Shown in pieces: positions 19,120 through 28,764 of a stretch of 64,000 nt of DNA. The notes beneath the pieces are model-generated. The model was not told where the DNA came from, did not search any database, and saw nothing but the letters and a program-made list of their open reading frames with translations. The stretch is from Tritrichomonas foetus (taxonomy: Eukaryota > Parabasalia > Tritrichomonadida > Tritrichomonadidae). The translations under genes were made by a program, and so were the position numbers. Location: positions 1-64,000 of the forward strand of contig MLAK01000691.1 of assembly GCA_001839685.1 (NCBI GenBank). Reading direction: 5' to 3'. Position 1 is the first letter of the stretch. Every line of letters starts with the position of its first letter.

Positions 19120-19368
19120 ATGCCGACTTATTTTCAGAATAGCAATATTCAACAGAAGGTCAATAAATCATTTTTGAATTCTTCCCTCTTGAATCATATT
19201 CGAGATAGCAGAAGAAAAGCAATTGCAAAACTTGGTTTTAAAATGATATTTACCAAACCAGAGAAACTAAAAGAACTTATTAAATACAGGAGAAATGGAA
19301 TTTTTGTAAATCCAAAAGGAAAAATAGATCCAAAGTGTCAGGGAAAACATGTTCGTTTCATTCTATGA
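19120..19368 (+). CDS. Small protein resembling a NAC domain; separated from its promoter
   Basis: An 82-residue protein starting MPTYFQNSN. The C-terminal half (SRRKAIAKLGFKM, IKYRRNGIFVNPK, HVRFIL) resembles the NAC fold of nascent polypeptide-associated complex alpha (the KAxxKLG and KNILFVxxP patterns). The protein is short and the match is by eye. NAC proteins bind ribosomes and nascent chains. The ATG and next two codons are the right copy of the hAT target-site duplication. The insertion therefore left the reading frame whole but removed its Inr, which is now at 16001. The right end of the transposon shows no Inr. The gene may be silent, or driven from inside the element. Confidence 0.5.
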   Translation: MPTYFQNSNIQQKVNKSFLNSSLLNHIRDSRRKAIAKLGFKMIFTKPEKLKELIKYRRNGIFVNPKGKIDPKCQGKHVRFIL

Positions 19369-19528
19369 GCATTCATCCATTATGACTATTTCTCTCACCA
19401 ATTAAATGTATTTGTATTTCTTGGCTTTTGTAACATTGGTGATTGTTCGCAATGAATAAACTCGCTAAATATAATAAAAAGTAAATTTGATTGAAATCTA
19501 CATAAAAGTTTTTATCTATAAAAATAAA

Positions 19529-21502
19529 TTACAATGGTTTTCGTGGTGAAACAGGTCTTAATGTTGAGTATACAGGATGTCCTTTCTTTTTTCCTTTTTT
19601 CTGCGTAGGAATTGGTGTCATTGGTTGTATGGGTGCTTTTCCATGTCTTAATATTGTACTCATCCAAAATTTTTCAAAATCTCTTTGAATAATTCCACTA
19701 GTTTTCTTAAATTCATTGCTCAACGCAACAATATCTTCTTTGCACGATTTCAGTTCATCTTGAGCAGCTTGAAGATCTTCTGTAGTTCCTTTTATCCTTT
19801 CTATCATTGCTGCTTCAGCCTTTTTAGCCTCTTCAATTGCTTTCATTGTTGCTTCGTCTTTTTCTAAACTTTGATCTGCTTCTAATGTTTTTATTGTCTC
19901 ACGAATAATATTTAACTTGTCTTCACGTTTTAACTTTGTCACTGCAATATGTTTGGCTTTTTTATTTAGTTTCTTTCCATGATTGCATCTCTCACTAATT
20001 AAGTCTTTCATTCGAACTTGGGTTACCCATTTCTCGTGCGAGTTACAAAATTCTACATAAGCTTCTTCTTTAGAGATTGCGTCGTCGCCTGTTCTGGATT
20101 TTTGCTGTTGTTGTTGAGGTGTTTTGATCCAAAAAACTAAATTTTGAACATTTCTTTGATTTTCAACGAGTGTTTGTTGAAGTTGGGATACTTTTAAAGC
20201 TGATGAATTTCCTTTTCGAATAAGTTCTTTCATTTGCTGGAAGCAATATTGAACTTGTGGTGGTGCAAAAACGTTTAATTCGTCACTTCTATCTTCAACA
20301 AACTCAGTAACTTGCTGTTGTAGTTCATTTCCCTCTGCTGGTGAAATAAATCCACTTGCGCCAGGAACAGAATTTGTATAAGCAATCCTCGATAAATCAC
20401 TTCTCAATCTTGTAACTTCTTCTCTAAGTTTCTGAATTATTTCTTGTGGAGTCATTTCAGTCTGATTCACTCTTGTTACGGTTGTGACAGCTGCAACACT
20501 TTCGGAGAAACGGCAAGTGCTAATAGACTCAGGCATGTGTGATTTATTAGTCGAAATTGTTGCAATCATTGCAGTTTTAACATTTCCAACAAGTGAATCT
20601 TTTAGGAAACGTGTTAACGCAGAATCACGGAATGGTATATGTTTTTGCTTATTATTTAATCCAATAATAACGTTTTGAAGTGTGTGAAGTGATTTGTTAA
20701 TGTGTCTTGCTTCAAGTTTTCTTTTATTAATATCATTGCTTAATGATTCGTACTTTTCTGAACCAGCAAGATCGACAAAATTGATTCTTGAGTTTGTCAC
20801 AGATGTTTCATCAGATGTTTTGAAGTACATCGTAAAAATTGTATGTGATCTTGAACTATATTTATTGTTTACAGTTGCTGCTTTTTCTCTGACGCATTCG
20901 CCGGCCCAAAAAAGTCTATGTGCTTCATCAATTGTTGGAGCTGGTTCAACAGATAAATCTTTAAAAACAGTTTCTGTTCCCGTGTCAGCAATTGTCACTT
21001 TTGTTAAATCATCAAGTTTCATCACTTGGTTTGAACTAATCTGTGTTAGCAAGTCATATGCAACATTATTGTAAATTTCTAAATATGAAATTGACACTTT
21101 AAATGTTCGGCTTTGATCGTTGCTAATTTTATCATACACATATTTGAGAGCGCGTGGAACAATTCCCATACAATTTGGTGTTCCATCGCCAGTGATTGTA
21201 AATGTTTTTCCACTTCCGGTTTGTCCATATGCAAAAAGTGTGGAATTGAACCCTTCCATCGTATGATCAATTAATGGCAACGCAATAATACTAAAAACGT
21301 CTTCTTGGAGGGAGTCTTTCCAAAATATATTATCGAATTTAAAAAGATGCTGATTTTGGGCGCCATTTGTACTGGTTATTGAATCGTAATCAATTCTGAG
21401 TTTGCATGGATCAAGTTCGTCAATTGCAACACCTGGAAAATCGTTATTTGGATCCATACATGGACGAACACGAGCGTAAACTTTAATCGATTCTTCAGTC
21501 AT
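19529..21502 (-). CDS. Kinesin motor protein, kinesin-9 (KIF6/KIF9-like)
   Basis: A 657-residue kinesin with an N-terminal motor domain (about 5-345): P-loop GQTGSGKT (93-100), switch I NNKYSSRSH and switch II DLAGSE. A coiled-coil tail follows (about 350-630) and the end is basic and Pro-rich. Features such as SYLEIYNNVAYDLL, the DDLTKVTIADTG segment and HIPFRDSALTRFLKDSLVGN match the kinesin-9 class, which works on the flagellar central pair or axoneme. Trichomonads have four to six flagella, so a flagellar role is likely. The motor residues are intact. Assignment to kinesin-9 rather than another class is by motif reading only. Confidence 0.88.
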   Translation of the reverse strand: MTEESIKVYARVRPCMDPNNDFPGVAIDELDPCKLRIDYDSITSTNGAQNQHLFKFDNIFWKDSLQEDVFSIIALPLIDHTMEGFNSTLFAYGQTGSGKTFTITGDGTPNCMGIVPRALKYVYDKISNDQSRTFKVSISYLEIYNNVAYDLLTQISSNQVMKLDDLTKVTIADTGTETVFKDLSVEPAPTIDEAHRLFWAGECVREKAATVNNKYSSRSHTIFTMYFKTSDETSVTNSRINFVDLAGSEKYESLSNDINKRKLEARHINKSLHTLQNVIIGLNNKQKHIPFRDSALTRFLKDSLVGNVKTAMIATISTNKSHMPESISTCRFSESVAAVTTVTRVNQTEMTPQEIIQKLREEVTRLRSDLSRIAYTNSVPGASGFISPAEGNELQQQVTEFVEDRSDELNVFAPPQVQYCFQQMKELIRKGNSSALKVSQLQQTLVENQRNVQNLVFWIKTPQQQQQKSRTGDDAISKEEAYVEFCNSHEKWVTQVRMKDLISERCNHGKKLNKKAKHIAVTKLKREDKLNIIRETIKTLEADQSLEKDEATMKAIEEAKKAEAAMIERIKGTTEDLQAAQDELKSCKEDIVALSNEFKKTSGIIQRDFEKFWMSTILRHGKAPIQPMTPIPTQKKGKKKGHPVYSTLRPVSPRKPL

Positions 21503-22388
21503 GCAATTTTTATAAAAATCGAACGTTTTGAATAATAAAAAACTAAAAATGTTTTAACTTTTTCAGTGGTTTATCTTTAAACTTTTTATGATTTTATATG
21601 GTTTTATTCTCACAAAAAATGACCAGATAAATACTGAAAAAAAAAATGATTCATCCTCACAAATGATTTATGTCGATAAGAAGATTTATGTCAATAGGAA
21701 GATTTCCGACTCCACAAAAACATATTGTACATAAAAACACACCAATATTTTTTGGTTGAGAAGTAAAAGAATAAAATCTTGATTAATTTTTTAAATATTG
21801 AATGATTTCCATTTCTCTCTGAATGATTTTAGTTTCATTTAACCACTTTTCCAATTTTTAGTATTTTTTCTCGGTTTTGTTTTCTATATCTGAGTCTATT
21901 TGTTGTGAAGCTATGTGAAGATTTGCAAATGAGATTTTTTGAATCGTTAAATGTTTTTATTAATAGAATTATTTGACTAAAAAATAGTTTTATTCAAATT
22001 TTTCTATGTATTAACCCAAAAAGTTACTTTAATAAACGTACTATACCTAAAAAAAGCACGTTGCTAAATTTCACTTTTCCACTCAAAAAGCTGTTTTGTC
22101 AACACTTCACTAGAGAGTTGATCCTAGAAGCACATTGAATGTAATTCCATGAGTGACAATTTATCTAATCATAGAGCTTTCTTTATCAAGCATGATGTTT
22201 TAATTTTTAATTTTTTACAAAATTCTTATTTGACATTGTTCCCATCTTCCTTACGTTTGTTTTTTATTCATATTTAAAATAAATCCATATGTTGAATAAT
22301 CAATAAACAATAAAGGGAAAATTTGTGCTATAGCCTATTTTTAATTTTTTCTTTTTTTTTAAAAAAATTAAGCAAATGATAGGATGAT
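21503..22388. other. Intergenic
   Basis: About 890 bp of AT-rich sequence between two minus-strand genes. No gene, RNA or repeat was seen. Confidence 0.6.
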
Positions 22389-23180
22389 TTATTTCCTCAT
22401 ACCAGGCGCAGGATATCTAGCCTTAGCCTTACTATGGATGAGTTCGAGCTCCTTCTGCTTCTCCTTGAGTCTCTGTTCAAGTTCGACCTTCCTTTGTGCG
22501 AGGTCCTCTTTCTGTTGTTTGAGCTGCGCCATTTTCTTCTGGTAGGCATTTTGTTCGCGCTGTTTCCTTTGCTCGAGTTGTTGTTGCTTCTCCTCGAGTG
22601 CGGTGATTGTCTGGTTAAGTTCGTCTTCATTTCCTGATGGTTTCTGTTCATCTGCCTTATCGATAGCTTTTTGGGTAGATTGAAGTTGGCCTTTGAGGCG
22701 GCGGTTTTCGGCAAGCAATCCGTGACGTCTCTCCTCGAGAACTTTGATTTCTTTTTGCGCCGCTTGAAGTTGGTTTCGTAATTTTAAGACATTTTGCTGA
22801 GCTTCGACAGCGTCGTCACCTCCTTGGCTCATTTGACGAAGTGCGCGCTCCTGTCTCTTTGCTGTTTCGACGAGGGCTGCATTTTCGGCTTCGAGCTCGG
22901 CAAGCTGCCTCCTTTTAACGGCGATTTTATCACGAATTGTCCTTGCGTCGTACTTTTTCTGAGTGGAAGCTGCGGCTGTATCGCAGCATTTTTCGATTGC
23001 TGAGAGTTTACCGAGAAGCATCTCTCCCATGGATGCGAAATCTTGTGATGTAGTAAGATCGACATTTGGTGTGTCAGGGATGGGAATATTGGCATCCCTG
23101 ATAATATTATCGAACATCTCGTTCATGAGACATAAATTTGTACGGAGTTCTGTATCAAGATCAGTTTGCGAGTCACCCAT
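22389..23180 (-). CDS. Coiled-coil protein with biased, GC-richer codons
   Basis: A 263-residue protein. It has a short N-terminal globular region (about 1-75) with conserved-looking Cys66-Cys67, then an almost continuous coiled coil (about 80-252, rich in Glu, Gln, Lys and Leu) and a basic PAPGMRK end. No enzyme motif is visible. The gene is clearly more GC-rich than its neighbours, using GCC, CTC, GAG and CGC codons, as the RPS14 gene in this window does. That suggests an abundant protein, perhaps structural. The family is not recognised. It could be part of the costa, axostyle, basal body or another filament system, but nothing here proves it. Confidence 0.8.
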   Translation of the reverse strand: MGDSQTDLDTELRTNLCLMNEMFDNIIRDANIPIPDTPNVDLTTSQDFASMGEMLLGKLSAIEKCCDTAAASTQKKYDARTIRDKIAVKRRQLAELEAENAALVETAKRQERALRQMSQGGDDAVEAQQNVLKLRNQLQAAQKEIKVLEERRHGLLAENRRLKGQLQSTQKAIDKADEQKPSGNEDELNQTITALEEKQQQLEQRKQREQNAYQKKMAQLKQQKEDLAQRKVELEQRLKEKQKELELIHSKAKARYPAPGMRK

Positions 23181-23514
23181 TTAATTTAACGGATACCTTA
23201 TGAAAAAGTTTGTATCGTTACTTTCATTAACTAAATATAATTATTGAATTTTTTCAATGAATAATTGAAAAATTGTTGAAAAAATGTCGAGAAAATTGAA
23301 AAAACTGAATATGACATACTTATAGTGAATATGATGGGAAATTAGAAACATTCAAACGAATATCACTTGTCATTCTTTACTTGAGATCGAAATTTCGAAT
23401 TAATTTTTTACCAAAGGTAGTACTTTTAGATTCTCCATTCGGTATAGATAATAATGCAGAAAATGGAATCGAATTTAATAAATTTATTAAAATAATGTCA
23501 TTAAAATATAGTAT
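23181..23514. other. Intergenic
   Basis: About 330 bp of AT-rich sequence. No feature was seen. Confidence 0.55.
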
Positions 23515-24483
23515 TTATTCTTTATTATCATTTTGATAGTTAGCAGCAAAACGAGCATATCTAAGTGCCTGATCCTCTACATTAAACACAGCAAGGAATG
23601 GATTTTTATGAGCAAAAACAAGGCCCTCAATTCCGGTCTTCTCCAGCATCTCTTCTGGAGTGACCCCTGGAAATGGAAGCGGCTTTCTTAGCTCGAACTG
23701 CTTGGTTGTTGAAATTCCGCGAACTGACCATGATCCATTCGATCTCGGATACAAAATGTATAGGGCCTCTTTCTGTTCACCTTCAAACATTGACAGATAC
23801 CCCATGATAGGGAAATAATAAGGTATATTTATAAATTTGCCACTTGGATCAAACTCAAACCTTGTGTCAAAAGCCTTCTTAGTAATTTCATATTGCTCGA
23901 TGGCAAACTTAATGCAATATGATAGGAAGAACTCAAAATCTTTGCCAATCACCTCCACTGCCTCTTTAAAGGATGCATCATAGTCTGGGTTCGGCGTTTT
24001 CCAATGCGGATTCAAATTGCTGATTCTGTGTGAAATGTCAGTTGAAGGTGAATAATTTGACTTGAATTCCTCTGGCGCCTGTGAAATTCCGTTGTCAACA
24101 GCATCAATTTCGAGAACAAAATTTTTGTATAAATAATGAAACATAAAATCGAGATTATTCGCATCGATTGGAAGTTCGAGTCTTTTGGCGACGTTTTGAA
24201 TGATCTCCTTCCCATAATGCAAATAGACAAGTCCGCATGCGGCCATTGGAATGTCGAATTCTGGAAATGTCGCAACACAGGAAGCCTGATGATGGTCATA
24301 TCGATTGGTTGAATGATCGTAAATACCGCCAACGTCGACAACGACTTCGCAAGATTTAATTATTTCTGGATCGCGGGTTCGAATTACTTCATAGTTGGCG
24401 AATTTTGTTGTATTTTGTAATAAATATACGGCGAGAACATCATCGGCGTGAAAGTTTCCATTATGAACAGCAATTTTCTTCAT
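23515..24483 (-). CDS. MYG1-family metal-dependent protein (putative 3'-5' RNA exonuclease)
   Basis: A 322-residue protein matching the MYG1/UPF0160 family end to end. Signature segments are VHNGNFHADDVLA (6-18), RTRDPEII (35-42), VVDVGGIYDH (48-57), RYDHHQAS (61-68), EIDAVDNGISQ and a C-terminal region with GVTPEEML and GLVFAHKNPF. The His and Asp residues form the DHH-like metal site. In animals and yeast MYG1 processes ribosomal and mitochondrial RNAs. Here there is no classical mitochondrion, and the N-terminus starts directly at the fold without a visible targeting peptide, so a cytosolic or nuclear role is inferred. The ATG at 24483 is the only sensible start. Confidence 0.93.
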   Translation of the reverse strand: MKKIAVHNGNFHADDVLAVYLLQNTTKFANYEVIRTRDPEIIKSCEVVVDVGGIYDHSTNRYDHHQASCVATFPEFDIPMAACGLVYLHYGKEIIQNVAKRLELPIDANNLDFMFHYLYKNFVLEIDAVDNGISQAPEEFKSNYSPSTDISHRISNLNPHWKTPNPDYDASFKEAVEVIGKDFEFFLSYCIKFAIEQYEITKKAFDTRFEFDPSGKFINIPYYFPIMGYLSMFEGEQKEALYILYPRSNGSWSVRGISTTKQFELRKPLPFPGVTPEEMLEKTGIEGLVFAHKNPFLAVFNVEDQALRYARFAANYQNDNKE

Positions 24484-24926
24484 TTTGAAGTATTGTTGAG
24501 TTTTGAGAAATTATTTGGTCGAATTAAAAAATTGCAGTTAAGGTGAAGTATTTTGACTATGTTAAAGTGAAAGTTGTTAACTGACGAGAGAATGTTATTC
24601 GTCTATACATCAAAATAACATCACTAAAATTCTAATTTATAACATATTCTAGCAAATTAGATCATATTCCATGGAAAATTCATGAGATAATGGCATTTAT
24701 AAATGAGTGATCAATTCACTTTTTAAATACGCATTTTTTGGCGCGACAAAAAAATTCAAAAGATCACCAAGTGATTTTGAATAAAATTCAATAGATATTG
24801 AATTTGCTATTTTCTGAAAAAAATCGATAGCAATTTTCCGAATCGTATTAAAAAGTAGATGAATTCAATGGATATATAGTCATTGCCAAAATCGTAAGCA
24901 AACGGTCGCCAATCACAAGTTAAATC
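24484..24926. other. Divergent promoter region
   Basis: About 440 bp between the divergent MYG1 and 676-aa genes. A consensus Inr is seen only on the right side (24913-24917). No other feature was seen. Confidence 0.55.
24913..24917 (+). promoter_or_regulatory. Inr element TCACA for the 676-aa gene
   Basis: TCACA lies 9-13 nt before the ATG at 24927 and matches the trichomonad initiator. Confidence 0.5.
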
Positions 24927-26957
24927 ATGCTTACCAAATCACGGAATAATTCACGTGCAAATCCCTCGACTGATGAAGCATCTCTTCAATTGATTGTTGA
25001 CGACCTTCTTTGTGGCAGGGCTCCCTCCTCCGTCGATAAGAAAATTCACCCGCTATTAGTTTCATATCTTCAAAAAGCCAAAAATAATGCAATTCAAAGA
25101 AAAAAGAAGAGTCTGGAACTGAAAATTAACAGAATAATCTCACAGTTGACGCTTTCGTCACCCATCACTCCTCGAACCAAAAAAACTCCAAAATTATTCA
25201 CATCACTGAATTCTCAAATGATCAGCAAGGCGCCTCCCAGCATGAAAGACTACAGCGAATACAACGAAGAAATCGACCGAATCGTCAGTGGCGAAACCAA
25301 ATTCGAAGATATTGAAATTTCATATTATTACGTTGTCCGGAGAAATTTGGCGCAAAGAAGAGACGAGGCAGCAAAACAAAAAGACTACAAAAGGGCCAAG
25401 GTTTTCCACGATGTTTATGTGAAGTTCCATGATTATCTTCGCAAAAAGGCGTTCGAGGAAATGAAGAATGATAAAAAGTATACAGTTAAAGATGATGAAT
25501 ATATTGAAACATTGAAGCGAAAATATTCAGAAGCAGTCAAAAAGAAAGAACACTTGGTGAAACAAATTGAAAAGGAAGATGAAAAAAACAAAAATATTGA
25601 TATTAAGAATTTAACAATGGCCAAAACAGTATTCAATTTACAATTAGATGAAATAAAAGAAGAAAGAAAAGAAATACTTGATTGTAAAGATTTCAAACCA
25701 TCGCGTCACGTTATTTACCTTCGTGATAATGAAGAACGGTATTCGAAAGCGCATATGTACGAAGAAGCGGAGTTAGAAATGAAGAAAGCAATTGAACTCG
25801 AAAAAATAGAAAGAGAGACATTTATTAAAATGAGATTGCATGACTTAAGAGGAAAGAAACATGAAATTGAAGAACAAAAGAAGAAACAATTGGAAATTTT
25901 GGATGACAAATCAAAATATAAACATGAAAAGCTTCACCGAAAACAAATTAAGTTGATGGCGGAAATTAATGATGAAATTAAAAGCTTTGCACATAAAATT
26001 GAAGAAATTGGGGAAGAAGTGCCTGATGAATTTGAAATTATGTATTATACAGCAAAATCTTATCGATCTGGACGAACTAGCCGAACAAGTCGTTCAAGAA
26101 GTACAAGAAGCAGATTATCTGTAAGAACTGGTGTTTTTGATGCAAGTTATAATGATACAGGAAGCGTCCAATCGATTCCAACGGTCGCATCCATTGATCC
26201 AAACATTAAAATTTCGGTAAGTATGGTATCACTTAAATCACAAGCATCAAATTCACAAAATTCCAGTGAAAATGCATCAATTTCAATGAGTAAAGAGGCT
26301 AGTGTTCATTCAAGTAATATGCCCCATGTTGGTACCCCTTCTGCAAGATCAATTTCGAACCTTCAATTAAAAGCAGTGAACAAAAATACTAATGTTGGAA
26401 ATGATGATAAATCATCTAAAAATGATGAATATGAATTTGTTTTCGAAGAAGAAAGTGATCATGCTCCCAAACCAATTATTATCACACCAAAGAATTCTGA
26501 TGATGAAGATGAAATTAATAACACTCCTCCACTTGATGCGCATCAAAAGAAGAAAGAAAATGAGGAAGAGGAAGATGTTACTGAAGAAGAAGATGATGAT
26601 GCATCATCTAAACAAAGTGTTTTCTTATCTGATTCGTTAAATGATTCTGATGAAGACGAAGAAATCGTCAAGAAAACCCGACATTCGCTATCTTACAAGA
26701 GGTTTTTAACACCTGAAAAAGTTGTTGAAAGAACTCCAAGGCAAAAGCTTTGTTATGAAAAATTCTTGTATACACCAAAGCAACCATCTGAATCATCTGA
26801 TGGCACAGAAACTATCTTAACTGATGATAAAGATTCATATTATACTCCAAGTGTAATTATATTTTCTTCAAGTGATGGCTATCCAAATGATGATACAGAA
26901 AGTTTTATTGTTGAAGAAGAAGAGGAGGAAGAGCATCAATATGAAGATGATAAGTGA
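24927..26957 (+). CDS. Coiled-coil protein with duplicated helical motif and acidic tail
   Basis: A 676-residue protein. Two related helical units lie at about 21-75 and 114-170. Each has a small Gly-containing turn, an Asp, a hydrophobic helix and an Ala-rich helix with Lys/Arg (IVDDLLCG..., IDRIVSGET...). A long coiled coil follows (about 175-385), then a Ser/Thr-rich region with Arg-Ser repeats and an acidic low-complexity tail (about 520-676). The tail holds a doubled motif SYKRFLTPEK / CYEKFLYTPK. The gene at 43848 has the same architecture and is clearly a paralogue. I know no named family for it. A cytoskeletal role is plausible but not shown. Confidence 0.82.
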   Translation: MLTKSRNNSRANPSTDEASLQLIVDDLLCGRAPSSVDKKIHPLLVSYLQKAKNNAIQRKKKSLELKINRIISQLTLSSPITPRTKKTPKLFTSLNSQMISKAPPSMKDYSEYNEEIDRIVSGETKFEDIEISYYYVVRRNLAQRRDEAAKQKDYKRAKVFHDVYVKFHDYLRKKAFEEMKNDKKYTVKDDEYIETLKRKYSEAVKKKEHLVKQIEKEDEKNKNIDIKNLTMAKTVFNLQLDEIKEERKEILDCKDFKPSRHVIYLRDNEERYSKAHMYEEAELEMKKAIELEKIERETFIKMRLHDLRGKKHEIEEQKKKQLEILDDKSKYKHEKLHRKQIKLMAEINDEIKSFAHKIEEIGEEVPDEFEIMYYTAKSYRSGRTSRTSRSRSTRSRLSVRTGVFDASYNDTGSVQSIPTVASIDPNIKISVSMVSLKSQASNSQNSSENASISMSKEASVHSSNMPHVGTPSARSISNLQLKAVNKNTNVGNDDKSSKNDEYEFVFEEESDHAPKPIIITPKNSDDEDEINNTPPLDAHQKKKENEEEEDVTEEEDDDASSKQSVFLSDSLNDSDEDEEIVKKTRHSLSYKRFLTPEKVVERTPRQKLCYEKFLYTPKQPSESSDGTETILTDDKDSYYTPSVIIFSSSDGYPNDDTESFIVEEEEEEEHQYEDDK

Positions 26958-27032
26958 ATATGTAATGTGTATGAATAATATAATTTATATGTTTAGATCT
27001 AAAAGTTAACATTCGAATGTTTCTATTCATTT

Positions 27033-27034
<2 letters not shown>

Positions 27035-27095
<61 letters not shown>
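27035..27095. repeat. Homopolymer tract, T61
   Basis: Sixty-one consecutive T residues, 78 bp after the stop codon of the 676-aa gene. It is far longer than any other homopolymer in the window. Exact length from assembly should be treated as approximate. Confidence 0.9.
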
Positions 27096-28124
27096 CCTTA
27101 TCTCGTCTTTATTCTATTCTTTATCTGATCACAATTTGTGGAGATGTTAATAGAATGATTATGATTAATCAAAAACAAAAGAAAAAAGAGAAGAGATATG
27201 AAACAAAAAAATATTGGACATTGGCTTGTTCATTAAATATTAACTTTGATTTGGAGGTGAAGAGTTATAACTCTTACTTCCTACTTAGGTCTATATGTCC
27301 AATCACGAAAAATTCATCATAGTAGATTTTAACAATGGTTTATTATTCATCACTTTAATAAGTCGTGATGCCATTACTTGGCTATGAGATAGTTTATTTG
27401 CAATCAATTCCCTTCGTGATTTTAAAAAATAATGACAAGAGGTTTGAATGAAAAAAGATTATTGTTTCATATGTGAAGTAGTTGAGACAAATATTTGATG
27501 TGCATATCAATAATGGCTCCTGATTGAACTTTAAAAAATATGTATTCACTCGAGTAAAATACCCCAATTAACCTTGAATAGGGATATTTCATTATGATGG
27601 TACCAACAGGCAAATGGAATGAACATGACTGTAAATCATGATTTAAGTAGAATGAAAATATATAATTTAGTAAAAGAAAGGAATGTTTGTTCTTTTCAAC
27701 GTGTTTCTAAGTTTTCAAATTAACGTATAATCAAACTACCTTATAAATGGAGGACTATACGGTTAAATATGAAACATTTTGAAAAAACTGCCATTTCTAT
27801 TGACTTTTATTCCATAAAAGATTTGCTGTCATCTGTACATTAAGAAAAGTGATATTTATATATAAATATATATTCATATGGTTCGCTCAGTCTAGTGATT
27901 TTATGTTTGTCCAGAGTGGTTGTTTATTCACCAAATCCCTTGCAAAATTAAAGAATATTGTCCATTGACGTACTCTAAATCTCTATTTTTTATATATCTC
28001 ATCTTGAGGATAATTTGAAGTGAATAACAGTAAATAATTGCAATACTAACACACTCATTTATGATTAAAGCTGTTTTGCTGGAAATTGATCTGGTGAACC
28101 CCGTAACAAAACTTGTTTGAGTAA

Positions 28125-28481
28125 GTCTCAATAAATTCTGTATTATTAGTTTTTATTAAAAACCCTGTAATTAGTGATGGAACAGGTGCATTCTCAAGTG
28201 GAAACTCAAAATATTTGCGATTACGGAATATTAGTTTCCAGAGGTGTTTTTTTGATGATGTTGACAACAATGACATAAAAAAATCAAAACAATACTTTGT
28301 TAATGACTCGTTAATTTACTCATTTAACTCTTCTGATACCATTAGAATTAGTAATGAAAGAAAGTCAATTTTGACTACTTTCTTTACCAAGCAGGAAAAT
28401 AACAAAAAGATAGGATTTATCTTTTTTGGAAGTATATTCGTATGTAGTTCTAATTCACTGCTTTTGTTTTTTGGTGAGTGA
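28125..28481 (+). pseudogene. Possible relic of a surface beta-helix-type protein
   Basis: An open frame of about 118 codons without an ATG reads like protein. It includes SDGTGAFSSGNSKYLRLRN and ISFQRCFFDDVDNNDI, reminiscent of the short repeats of right-handed beta-helix or Pmp-like surface proteins found in trichomonads. A later part (KKIGFIFFGSIFV) is hydrophobic. Stop codons upstream break any longer reading. It is best seen as a possible decayed gene. A homology search of the translated segment would settle it. Confidence 0.25.
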
Positions 28482-28495
28482 TGAGATCACCTAGA

Positions 28496-28511
28496 ATCAG
28501 GCTAGCCTGAT
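28496..28511. other. 16-bp perfect palindrome
   Basis: ATCAGGCTAGCCTGAT is its own reverse complement. It lies in intergenic sequence just after the possible pseudogene. The function is unknown; it may be chance. Confidence 0.4.
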
Positions 28512-28764
28512 ATGCCATAGGAAGCATAAGTATAACAACAACTTGCTTTAGCTCCCTTTTGAAATTCCAACAAATATAAAATAAAACATCAAGATACAGA
28601 TAAAAAAATACATAATTTTATTCTCAAAATAGAAATAATAATAATGGTATCATCACAAGCACATTGAAGATAAAAGTCCGACATCTTCAACATCGTCACA
28701 GAATAAAATTTTAAAACCAATAGAATCAAAGTTTGTCAAAATAAATCTAGTAAAAAATTTCTTT

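Larger units (their letters stand above)
26958..28764. other. Long intergenic region with T61 tract and possible pseudogene
   Basis: About 1.8 kb. It holds a 61-bp uninterrupted T run (27035-27095), a possible broken gene piece (28125-28481) and a 16-bp perfect palindrome (28496-28511). The remainder is AT-rich without signal. Confidence 0.55.

Noticed and set aside
28044..28053. ACTAACACAC, resembling the trichomonad 3' intron motif
   Set aside because: The motif ends TC rather than AG, no 5' splice motif is found upstream, and no exons flank it.
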